A DNA stretch of 64,000 bases from Enoplolaimus lenunculus (Eukaryota; Nematoda; Enoplea; Enoplida; Thoracostomopsidae): positions 806,001 through 870,000 of the forward strand of contig JASANG010003092.1 in the NCBI GenBank assembly GCA_030248215.1, in the 5' to 3' direction. Made by a program: the position numbers and the translations under genes. Shown piece by piece: positions 47,388 to 59,600 of this stretch; the first letter of the stretch is position 1, and each line of letters begins with the position of its first letter. Below the pieces are notes generated by a model. The model saw only the letters and a list, made by a program, of their open reading frames with translations. It did not search any database and had not been told where the DNA came from.

Positions 47388-50300
47388 TCAATTTGCGACT
47401 GCATGAATCGTGCTATTTTGCGCTTCACCTCCAGGATTTACTGACGGGAAACCAAACACTTGCATTTTGCCTTTGTCATCACAAGCATACGCTAATAAAT
47501 ATTCTTTCGGATGCCACGCAACTGTAAGCGTTGGATTGTCGCATTTGATTTCGGTAACTTTGGCAGCTAAAATATTCATAAACGAAACGCTAGCTTACTA
47601 TTGCCATTTTCACAGTCTATTACGCAAACAAAATTTTCTATCAAAACATTATTCATAGGTTTTGTACAAAAATACTATATCCAGTTGATAGCAACAAAAG
47701 CCTTAACAATAACACATATTTACTTTACCCAGCTAAAAGTTCCTCAACACATAAAGACTGCAATAATAAATTACGATCACCAATAGAAATAAGTGCAACC
47801 GTGAATCGGGTTTCAAACCGCCACTCTCAATACAATTGGTCGTTTCTTGGACGCACAAAAGTTAATTCTGTCCGTAACTGTAGGTTTAACCTGATGGAAG
47901 GTTAAAAAAATAATAATGTGGTCGAACATTTGCCTACTATCATATCAACACTACTGCGAGAGAAGTCAACAACTATCTACAATAACAGTAACCAAATAAA
48001 AACCTTACCTGTATCCGTGTACGCAACATCAATTGAATGATCTTCTGAACCAGTCGCAATAATCTTACCGTCATGACTAAAACTCACTACACGAACAGAC
48101 CATTCCATTCTGAAATAAACGTGGTTAAGTAACTTCAGCAAACAAAAATACAGTTATTGCTTTTGGGAGCAAAGTTTCTATGGGTTTAACGCACGAAGTG
48201 TTCCTAGAACTCGACTCCTAAATTCCTTTATCTTAGCGAGAGACTGTACAATGCACTTCTATTACTGCTTAATGTCTATCAAACGCAAGATACCAAAAAC
48301 GGTTTGAATATTAAATCCAATTGCAATGATGTCGGTTTCAAAAAATTAAATTTGTTAGTATTACCACATTTAATTAATGTTCAGGCCGTTGTTAGTTATA
48401 AGCCCTGTCAAATAATACTAAACCTAAACCTAAGCGTAGGCCTAAACATAAGCCTAAACCTAAGTCTAAGCTTAATCCAAAGCCTTCCAGTCTTTATGTC
48501 GTCCAGTCTAATCAGCTCCCAGCAGCAGGAACCTCAACATGTAACACCATAGATATCATACCATTTGCAGTAGCATTCAATATATTTTGCACTATGTAAA
48601 TATACTACCACTCAAGCATTCACTTCAGTAGCAAAATTATTAATTTTACCGAGAGATAGTTCGAACACAAACCAAATCACGAACATCCCAAATTGATACC
48701 AAAGCATCGGTTGCACCAACAGCAAAATATTTACCCGTAGGATCAAATTTGATGCAAGCGACATTTGCAGGATGAGCCTAAAACTCAATGTTAACATTGA
48801 CCATATTTCGTTGAAATACATAATACCAGTATAGCGAAAATGCAAGACGTCAAGAATTATTTGGTAAGTTTTAAACACTAATCAGGGGTTTTTCTGAAAC
48901 GCATATTCATGCTTTATTGTAATTCAAACAGCTAAAATATTGTAAAACGCAGGAAACCCTAATAATGCATTAAAATTCACACCTTGAGTCGCATTCCCAA
49001 CTTAAGGATAAGATAAATCAAAGTTATGTCATCAACTACACACAAAATAAGTTGTCTTGAAGTTTGAAAACTCCTACTTTCTAAAATTTTCAAGACATTA
49101 ATTAATTTCTTGTTTTTCAGACATTAATAGCCTTGAACAGCTCCGAAATTTGTGTCTGAAATGCTTAAAACATAAATGTCTTATATTCAAAAATTTATTA
49201 TATGATTTTTATGTATGTAAAAAGTTGCTCCGTTTATATTCTTAAGAGAGCATATAAACAATCATTTCAAAGATATTTCGGGTTAAGCTCAGACTTCCTC
49301 CAACATAAGTTTACGTCTTAAACATATCTTAGGTTGTAAAATTAGGGGATTTGGTTGAGTTTAACTCCCAAGTTTGAAGGCGACTTCTCTATCAAATCTT
49401 GTTTCTAAAGACATATATGTCTCAAAAATCAGCAAAACAAGTCTTTTATTTCAGACATATTTGTTTATATCAGAAATATTTGTCTTGTATTTCAGAAATA
49501 TTTGTCTTAATCGTTTATGAAACACATTCCCAAATATAAGACATTTAAGTGCTAAGAATTGAAGACAGATTTCTGAAAAATTTCAGAAACTTATGTCTTG
49601 CACCCAAGACATATATGTCTGGAGTATAGATTAAGACATAATATGTCTTGAATTTAAGAAAGTAATTCTTAAATGTCAGAAAATGTTTTTGTGTGCAGTG
49701 ATAGGTGCTACACATTTTCGAAAATACAGGCTCTCAATTCTACTAAAGCCACTGCAAGCTTATTATAGTTATTTGAGTTTTGCCTAATACAATTGTCAAT
49801 AGTACGAATAGATATTTAAAAAATACATAGCTAATTTCACTACCACAAATCTAACCTGAAGTGTTACCACGTTTTTGAGATCTGGCCAGCTAAAAATGAT
49901 AATAACAAAATGTTTTTATTACATACGCATGTTTTTAAACGCTAACAAACGCCACGAAAACTGTATTTTAGCCATCAAATTTCCAAACCAAATTTATAAA
50001 TTGAAATTCTTCAAAAATAAGTTTAAACCTAACAGTCAGGACACAATATGAACAGTAGTATTCTTTACATTCAATCGCACAAAACTACAAATGCGGCTTG
50101 TAAAAGCGACAAACTTCAACTACATTTTGTACATAATCTGCCGCAATTGATTATATAAGACGCGCGAGGTATAACATTAATCTAGCAACAAAAACAAAGA
50201 AATCCGTTAACCCGAAACCAGAAATTAGCAACAAAAGCAAAAGACGGTTGAAGGAGGTAAATTAAGATTTCGACAGAATTGTTTGAATGTTGTTAAAAAC

Positions 50301-53300
50301 AATCAGCTTGGCGAAATTAGACTTCGCTGGTGGTCGGCACTCCCTTCAACGTTGCCCTTAAATTCAGAGCTTTATACGCGGTTGCACTTTGACAGTGGGC
50401 GATTACAAACCTTAACACAAGGATCTGGCCATTTCCGTTTGTTAGGAAAAAGTGAGTGTTTGTATTATTCCATGAGAATTCGTTTGTTTCATACTAAAAC
50501 AACACACAAAATTATTATATTAGTGTATGTATATATGCATATAGGTACAACTGGCGCATGCTAAAACAGTTCCAAATTTTAAAGCTAATTTGCGTGGAAA
50601 TTAGAACAGAAAAAAGATAAATCAAAGAGAAAACTGCGCTGAATTTCTAACCGTATCCAATTTCTGGTTCGAAGCTACAAGACTTATCTCCAACGGGATA
50701 TATAGGTGCTACTCAAATTTAGAATACCGGTTTGATATATAAATCAAAATCCAATGTTCAATTAAACATTCAGTTCCCTGATGCATTTTCCATATTATTT
50801 CGCATATAACCTGTTGTGTCTAAGTTACAAACTTTTTCCATTTTGTCCTTTGAATAATATTCGAATATTTTAACAAATTCTGGACAAAACTATATTTCCA
50901 GCGTAACTAGAACAGAAACTATACTACTATGGCAAAGTGTTTACGAACTGGAACAATCTTTCTAAGGATGAAGTTCCACTGTCGCTTATTACTACCAGGG
51001 ACGGGAGTCTCGATGAAGAAGTTGAGACATTCTTCGAGACTGCGAATTGAGACATTTTTGACAATCTCAGAAATTTTTTGCGCCAATACCGAAACATTTC
51101 AGAAAAATTCTACATCAAGAACCTTAAAGGTTCTACTACGCTTAAAAACGTTAATAATAAAATAACTTTGGGAAAGAAAACAACGCAAACTCGGTATATT
51201 AATCTATTTGGCACAAAATATACCAGGGTGCAATTGGAATTTCAATTCCCATTAGAATTCCGATTCAAATTCGATTCAACAATCAATCTGAATCGGAATT
51301 TTGAAATATTAACACTAATCATACTTTGTAATTTGTTAGCTGTACAAAACCAAAAAAATCATCGCCAATTTTGTTTATGCGACGTTTTTAAAAATTGTTG
51401 CCAGCAAACAGACACCATTTAATCAATATTATAAAATTGCAATGTCGCAGGATCCCATCTCTAATCCCTGCACAACTAGCAATACCTTGAACTGTTCAGA
51501 CGCAACAACTTTGTTCGTTCGCGCGTCAAAAAATAGTACAAGATCGTCCTTGTTTCCAATAGCGATGGTGTTGCCGTCCGGAGACCAGGATACATTGATA
51601 TTCTCACCTGAAATAATACCCATAATCTCGCGAAAGAACATTCAACATGTAGAATCATTGGCATTAACGTGCATAATACCTTTTTCGTTCATTAAACGCT
51701 GTAGACTTAAACTCCACCCTTGACGGATATTTGCAGCTGTACTCCAGAATATCATAAAAGTGCAATTTGCATACATGCGGAAATATGTACCAACCAGTCA
51801 GGGTGCAACCGGAATTACAATTTACCGGAACCGGAACCGGAATTTGAAAATTTTACCGGAACCGGAACCGGAACCGGAAAGTGAAAAATGCATTTCACCA
51901 AAAATTTCATTTTAATCTTTTTTTTTTGCTCTATTATTTGTGAAATAACCTTAGTCGAACATAGGTATTTATTTTATTTGTTGTATTTTAGATTTTCATC
52001 ATCGAATGAAGTGAAATCTACCATTAATGGCTTATATTCGGAGTACAAGTGGCTTTCAAAAGAGATTTTTAAAAATTAGCAAAGTTAAGAAAACGGCCAA
52101 ATTATAATACCGGAATTTTTAAATCCGGTAAAAATTTACCGGAACCGGAACCGGAAGGTGAAAAAATGCCGGAACCACTAACAATATTAAAATTTTAAAT
52201 CAGTAGAAAGATAACGACTTAAATACTTATATGCTCTATCTGGTATACATCTCACTTCAATTTCGGTAATAAGTTCACTATCCGGTATACAAAAAATTTA
52301 ATATGCGGTCGATCCCTGGCTCATTTTAAAGTAAAACAACTTTGCCATTATTACCTACGGACAAACTTTAGACTAAAAACCAAGAATTTCTATGTACCTT
52401 TAGTCATCAGCTGAGAGGAATGTTTTCGAGATCGTGCGTCCCATATCCGAGCAGGTTTATCGCCCCCTGCCGATACCATTACGTCCGGATGAGTTGGATG
52501 CCAGCACAGCTGATCAACTTCGTGCTGATGACCAGTCAACATCGTTTGACAGAACTGAAAATAGCAACGCTGTGTTAATTTCCAGGGTACACCAGAGGTC
52601 TACCTCCGGATCCGACAGAAAATCGAGCGCCGGATACAGCTCCGGTAGAATTTTTGATAGAGTTTCCGTCAATTTCAGTACTGAAAACTTTTTCGGTTTT
52701 TTATTGCAGGTTCTCAATCATTTGTTCAGCCAAAGGCAACCATTCGGTTGTTCCTACAGGCACAAAATTGAAATCAACGCACCAAACGACTTTTGTCCGA
52801 ATCAAACGCATAAAGGCAGATTGATTTATCAAGGGAACCTGATGCCAGCCGTCTACCATCACAACTCCATCCGACTGAATGAATCTATAAAAATAAGACC
52901 TATATTATCAAACGTGTGTAACACTGCGCCAGTTAGTTGCAGGTCTTGCGACTTTCAAACCAGTGAATGAGCATCGAAATTAAGCACATTTTTCGCATTT
53001 GATTCGTGCTAGCGCTAATTTTGGGATCTGCATTACATGCATTACTATGCGTATTTAAGAATGTGGGCTCATTCTTTAAGCTAAATATATTAAGCTATAG
53101 ATTACACAAAACACAAATCTTAAACTGAATTGCGTACTCAAATTGCAAAAAGGCATTTCTTAGCGAATCAATCATTTCCTTATACAGTGCAACTTTTGGC
53201 CAATGAAAAGAACAGGGCCAGAACATTATTATAAGCATATTATGAAGCCTAAGCCTAGCCTAAGCCTAAGAATGAACTTATCCCTAAGCCTAAGCCAAGC

Positions 53301-53612
53301 AAATAATTAGTATAAAGCTTAAGCTTACTCTATGGTAGTCTCACAGAAAAACGTTTCGCCCCTGATCTTTACATGGGCACAACTTTTAAATACTGATAAA
53401 AATATAAAACTCATAAGATGCCACATTATGCTTTAAATTGTACGTGTTAACAAAACATTTCCCTGTTAAATTCCAGCTGAAAGTGCAGTTAAATGAAAAC
53501 ATTACCAAAATTTTAGACTGTTTACCTTTTCTTTATGAGAATAATACGTTCGCAGTTTATCGTTCTTCGTGAAGTGTGAAACATACGAATCGTAATCTTG
53601 TAGGGGTAGCAT
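47388..53612 (-). CDS. THOC3: THO complex subunit 3 (THOC3/Tex1), WD40-repeat mRNA export protein
   Basis: Nine exons: 53612-53526, 52884-52783, 52554-52398, 51607-51486, 50493-50411, 49889-49856, 48777-48650, 48109-48009 and 47566-47388. They join in phase to 330 codons plus TGA (human THOC3 is 351). All introns are GT-AG. Diagnostic strings: SVGWSCDGRRLASGS, DQLCWHP, GENINVSWSPDGNTIAIGN, FFLTNGNG, AHPANVACIKFDP, FSHDGKIIATGSEDH and LTVAWHPKEYLLAYACDDK. These are consecutive WD40 blades over the whole length. Known role: a beta-propeller subunit of THO/TREX, coupling transcription, splicing and nuclear mRNA export. The start ATG (53612-53610) gives a short N-terminus reading MLPLQDYDSYV. One exon is only 34 nt. 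Its intron 48778-49855 holds a palindrome-rich array. High confidence. Confidence 0.95.
48920..49700. repeat. Palindrome-rich AGACATATATGTCT array in the THOC3 intron
   Basis: Many degenerate units related to AAGACATATATGTCT (perfect at 49408-49422 and 49606-49620) and AGAAATATTTGTCTT, on both strands. Looks like an old satellite or cruciform-prone array. Confidence 0.6.
51790..52180. repeat. CCGGAA-rich element flanking an AT-rich core
   Basis: (ACCGGA) runs at 51825-51880 and 52130-52165 enclose about 250 bp of AT-rich sequence. Similar CCGGA/GATCCGG-rich patches at 54130-54215 and 56095-56335, and CCTCCGG patches at 54915-55000. Confidence 0.5.
53198..53379 (-). mobile_element. M1 MITE with unlike ends and perfect TSD, THOC3 intron 1
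   Basis: Left end GGCCAATGAAAAGAACAGGG (TATAGAACAG type), right end CGCCCCTGATCTTTACATGG (AAAGATCAG type), GCCTAA core. CAACTTTT repeats at 53190-53197 and 53380-53387. Confidence 0.75.
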
Positions 53613-55490
53613 ATCTTGATTTACTACTCTTAATATTTTACAAAACTGAAATCAGTAGCCAACCAAGTTTTTAGTTCCTATATCCCATACTACTATCCGT
53701 AAATGACGATTTAAAAATTCTAATTTAGAACACATAAATGTCAATCATAACCAATTACGATATATAATGGAAGTCAGAATCTCAGTTATGGTCTCAAGTC
53801 TCAAAAATGCCTGAGACTCGAGTGTGCCAGTCTCAATCTGTCTCAGCTTATGAAAAGTCTCAGGCTTATAATCTAAAACTCTCGGTATTGTTTATGCCTA
53901 TTTCAAAGCCATATGCCTGTTTCTAAACCAGAATCGAGGCTTAGTCAGTAGAAAAGTTACACACTAACAATGTTCTAGCTTTGTAACACGCACAGTTTGT
54001 ATAAATTCAATTCGCTAAATCTTCAAAAACATAGCTAATAATGGTTCGAATTTTTGGTTTCTGACTTTCTTGCTCGCAAAGTTAACTAACTGGTTCGTTA
54101 AAATTCAGCGTGCAAGTAGACCGATACGGTTGTACTCAGGGTGCAAAGCGGAACTGGATTATACCGGAATCGGAAAAGCAAACTTATACCGGAATCGGAA
54201 CTACAAATTTTGTGACTTATACGGATAAGTTGTACTAACAAGTATAATATTGATTTAGGGTGTCTGTTGGCTGGCAACAATTCTCAAAAACGCCGCAAGA
54301 ACAAACTGGCAATCATTTTTTGGCTCTGTAAAGCTAAACTTATTAACTATTAATAAGTTAACTCATCGACAATTTAATAGATAAACGATGCAAAATTTTT
54401 AAACAACATATGACAACAAGTAGGCCTAAAGTAATGGTTTGGCAGACAAAAATTAAACATCCAGTTAGATTTTATACTGCGATGTCCGTTATTTCGAGCA
54501 CTATCTGTTTTCCCTATTTTAGGAGCATTGTTTCCTCTATTTTTTTTACCCGATTACACCCTATATTTAATATTAACATTAGCAGCTGTAGCATCACTTT
54601 TTACCCCATTCCCTTTAACTCAGACTTCGGTTTTCCCATACGGTTCAAACCTCATCAGTTCCTTATTAGTTTATTCGCCCGACAGTATAATACACCGCTC
54701 CTTCACACAAACTTAAGCATTAAAACCCACAATTGTGACAAAAGTATCTGCCCATAACTACTCAATCACTGTTCAACGTACAAAATTAAATTTATTTTGT
54801 TTCAAATTAACCACCAAACATTCAAATGCGCAATGCATACAAGCTCAGCTTGCAGGATGTTGACTTGCCGACTGTAACTGATATGGTTACAGCTGGCAGT
54901 ATTAACGTAATACCGTGGTACAACCGGAGGTCTGCCTACGGCTTCGGCAGATAATCGACCTCCGGCTCCGGCAGAATTTCCGACCGGAGGTTTCCGCAAT
55001 TATGTAGTGAAATTTTGTAGAATTTTTCAAAAATTATTTTTGTGTTCTGATGTTAACTTTTGGTACAATTTATGAGGAACAAATTGGTAACATTTTGTAA
55101 AAAAACTAATTTGAAACCATAAGATTTAACAACACCTTACAGATGTTTCCTAAAATTAGCAAATTATAAACAGCATTTTAAATACTTAATTGCGCTTCAC
55201 CTCCGGCTTCGGTACTTTTCTACTTTTCACCTCCGGTAACAGAAATTGGTCCTAAAACAGAACCAAAGCCATCAAACGTAACAAATTCCAGAATTTAGGA
55301 AAGAATTCAGTTGCCAACGTTCTCCCGGAGCCAGAGTCCAATTTTCTGCCAGAGGAAGGCGTCCGGTTGCACCCTCGTTGAAAGCAACCTTGAATGACAA
55401 TCCATACTGTAAGAACATCACGAAGCAAAGAAACCAATTTCAAAAAATATAATTAAGACTACATGATAATATAGTTCCAATAAGGAATTG

Positions 55491-55692
55491 TGTCAAAAAT
55501 AAAACGCTATGTTAAACGCTTTTCTCGTTGCAAACAGTATTTTTCAAAACGCATTTTTGTAAGTGGAGAAAGTGATAATGTAACAAAACGCTGTTGCGTA
55601 AATGTTTTTTCGCGTTTGTCAAAACGCTGTTTTAACATTAGCAAACGCGCGTTTTTCAAAACACAAAAGTGTTCCGTACTTTTGACACGAGT
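55491..55692. repeat. Inverted-repeat element (GTGTCAAAA ends)
   Basis: GTGTCAAAAATAAAACGC at the left and ACTTTTGACAC at the right with several AAAACGC/GCGTTTT motifs inside; open on both strands because of its symmetry. Confidence 0.5.
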
Positions 55693-56656
55693 CATAAATA
55701 CAATGCAGACGGCTTAGCCTAAGTTATACTAGTATAAAGCTTAAATTTACTCTATTATGGTCCCTCCAAGAAATAATTCACCACTCAAAATAACATGGGC
55801 CAGTGAACTGTTTAATTCAGGATGACCACTGATAAAATTTGAAGAATTTTAACGATTTTGAGAAATTTTTTACATGTTTTCCAAATGTTTTAAAGTGGAA
55901 TGAGCAAACCTTCATAGTTTTACCACACGATGTTTTCACAGGCAAGGGGCGCTCAGATTCAGCTCCACGGTGCACATATATCCCTTATAATGAAGCCGTG
56001 TGGTGCCGCACGTCATACTGAAAAATAATTATGGTAAACATAGTGGTGCTGCAGACGAGCACACGATCTAGGGTAACAACCAGTTGTGCTTAGGGATCGA
56101 CCGGATCCGAGATCCGGGCCGGATCTCTGCAATTTTTAAGATCCGGATCCGGTAAAATAAACTACCGGATCTCCGGATCCGAAATTTGATATACAAACAA
56201 AAACATACCAATATTGGTGTATGTATTTCAACTATGGTATTGAAAAATTATCCAGCTAGTAAGATCCGGATCCGGATCTGAATTTTAAGATCCGGATTCG
56301 GTAAATGCAAAATCTTGGATCCGGTCGTTCCCTAGTTGTGCTAGTTAAACCTTGTACCAAGCAATTGTAGTAGGTAATGGAAAACCGGCCACATTAAACA
56401 CACCAACAAAAAGTAATAGCAATGGACAGAAATAGGCGATTGACGATTTCAGGCAGTTCTAGTATGCGACAAAATGCATTGCAAAACTTGTCCTACATGC
56501 CCCAACTTTTCATACTCTCTCGTTCGGGAGCAACGATAACAATTAAAACGTCAGGCAACTAACTAGGTTTACATTAAACTAATTTGATAAATGAGTGCTT
56601 AACCCAATTAGGCTGTACTGAGGCCAATAATACCTATTTTCATCCAACAGAAACTA

Positions 56657-59600
56657 TCACGAGGTTTCCTTTAACCTCAATGAGTCTAAATTAGCTATTA
56701 GTCCGCCATTTTCTTCCTGCCGAATACTTCTTGGTTTACTATCAACCTCCACATCTTCTTCCTCGCGGCAATTATTGCTATTATAGCTTTCATCGTCAGA
56801 ACTGCTTAACTCCTCATCTGGGATATCGTCGGCGTCAAACAAATCTTCATTAATTTCAATATCACCAGCAGATGTCGCTACAGCCTTTATTAATTTTGTC
56901 GGATCCGTCGACGTAAAACCATCGCTCCTGCCGCACGCGCCTTTGAGTTCACCTGCAAAAAGTAAGAATGAAGCACCAAGAGCCTAGGCAGTATTTTGGA
57001 AACATGCGGCTAAATAAAATACAATTCCGAAGAGGATTCTCATGTAATACAAACTGAAAATGTTCCTAAAAACCCCCAGGACAAAGATCAAAGGAGAGTT
57101 GACACCTAACCCGCGGGTGATGCTACTGTGGCCGATTATCAGAATCAAACATTAATGAAAGAATAAAATATTACCACAGGATGATGTAGGATGATCGAAC
57201 TCTGAAATTTCTCCATCGTTTTCCACACGAAACATATCATCATTGAGCTCGTGAATTTTAATTTTTTCACATTTCTGAAGCACAGTAGCAAAACAGTTTC
57301 AGTCTAAAGAGGTTATGCAGTATTTATGGCAATGCTAAATAAGTCATGTAATTTGAAAATAAATTAAGAATTGCAGTATTTATGGCAATGCTAAATAAGT
57401 CATGTAATTTGAAAATAAATTAAGAATAAATTAAGAATGTTATAAGATCTACCTAACATTAAAGGCAATAAATTAAGAATAAGATCTACCTAACAGTAAA
57501 GCCAACTGATGGCGGCTCTCAGCTGTCGAATCGCTAGTTTCACAACATGCAGGTCACGGACAGAATTAAGTGCAGCGGTGATCGCGTACCAAACAGCTGA
57601 ATTGTTGGTTGTTTCCTTTACACAATAGCTCGCAGACTGGATTTGTACTGCTCGCGGTAATTGCGAGAATTACCCTTGACCGACACCGCGGTTGACTAGT
57701 ATTATATTATTTAAGATCGAATAAGGGTAAGTGCCCAGCCATGAATGTTGCCCAGAGTTTGAAAAAGCGTGGTCACGTCCTATAAAATTTAGTATCAGGG
57801 GAGGGTTCTTGTTTTATACTTTGGAAAAAACCTAAAACCTCTCGACAAAAATCGCCAGAAGAAAAGGGATGGCCCGTGAAACCTACTGGTTAGGCCCTTC
57901 TGGCGAACTTACTTCGCCCTCGGCATCAATTTCATCCTCATCCTCCGCTTCCGCATATCGCGTATCGTCTGCTTCTTCATCGTCTTGAGCCATTAAATCA
58001 GGATTGAAAGTGAACAAATCGCGACCTGATAGCCCGATATTTTTGCCAGCTTTAAATTCTTCGCGTTTCTTTTGATCTTCTTTTGCAGCTTTATCACGCT
58101 TCTCTTTGATCTGCAGCAACAACAACATTACAGTTAAGCGAAGATGACCTGTGAAGTTCACTCCCGCAAACAGGACACAAAAATGCCTAATAAATTTGAT
58201 AACAGTTGTTTTCAAAAAAATATAATATAGCTTGAGGTTCGGCTTGTCTAAAATAATTACTTCAACGATTTTTATTCCAAAAGAAATTCAATGATTACGT
58301 TTACATTTTACAAGTATAACAATAAGCAAACTTAACTAAGTTGCATACAATAAATATTTTGTAGTGGACAATACACCACATTATACCTTTTTCTTTTTCC
58401 ACTCCAAAAACGATTGTAGAGTCACTTTTGTTAGATCGCCTTTTAAATTTGCACGCTGTAAGAAATTTTTTTTATTTAAAAACCACTAATACGTAGATAA
58501 AACAAAGACATAAAAATTTATTGCATTTTCTAGAAGCCGACTGCAAAAACTCGTAATTTACTATTTAATATCTAAAGAGCTGGTTAAAAACTTGTTTAGA
58601 TGATACTTTGCTTCGTGGTTAATGCAAGAACACTTGTAAGGTTCTAAGCTGTGTTCCTTCAAGAAGCTAATTATTCGTATTTTATGGCGGTTAAAAACAC
58701 GAAGCTGCTGTACACATACTTAAAAAATGTCGGCAAAGTAAAATATACAGTAAAGCAAAAGGCTGTTCAAGGTTCAAGATCTGGCGCCGATTTTTATATC
58801 TGACCATAATTTTGAGGCTATATACTTGAATAGAACCCGTTAATAAATCAACCGCTATGTTTACAACAAAATGTTCTACCTATAAGCCGAATAGCTTGTT
58901 TTGGCTGCTTCTAACTAAATCGCATTGAGCTTACCTCATTTTCAATAAGTTCTTCAAGTGAAATAACATCTAGTTTCGATACTTCGTCTAATTTCTTCCT
59001 ATCTTTCTTCAATATATAACCTTGCGGAAGAGCGTGACGATAGATGCATGACGGGCCGTTGGGGCACTCCCAAAACCAACCGTATTTGCTGTCTTCTAAG
59101 GCCTCGAGAAAGTATTTACATATCTGAAAAAACTCATGTTGACGCTATTGACCAACGCCCACAGCGATAGCACATGTCAGATCTAAGAAACCAGTGATAG
59201 CGTAATTTCGACCCTATGTCTTTACGCTCGTGAAGTTGTAAATAGCTGCCAGCAACTGACAAACTCAAGCAAACATGTTTCAGTTTCAGAATAACAGGCT
59301 TGAAGTTGAAATTTACTGTTTCGGAAACAGAACTACACTTAAAGCAAATGCCCGTCGAATTCTCAAATTGTTAAAAATATTGATCTACATATAAGATTAT
59401 ATCTTAAATGCCGCTAATATTGTATCTCCGTTTCTTACTGAATAGGGATTTAGAAGCCCTTAGTTGTTTTTGAGCTAGTTTAGAAGAACAGGGATTCTGT
59501 TATTCTATGTAGAATTTTTTCTGATGTTTGTGTTGTCTATGGTGATTCAGAAATTTGAATTTGAACTTTTGAACCAAACCGCCAAAAAAGAATCTTACAA

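Noticed and set aside
52434-52970. 178-codon plus-strand ORF
   Set aside because: It is antisense to THOC3 exons 52398-52554 and 52783-52884; the minus strand carries the WD40 motifs and splice sites.
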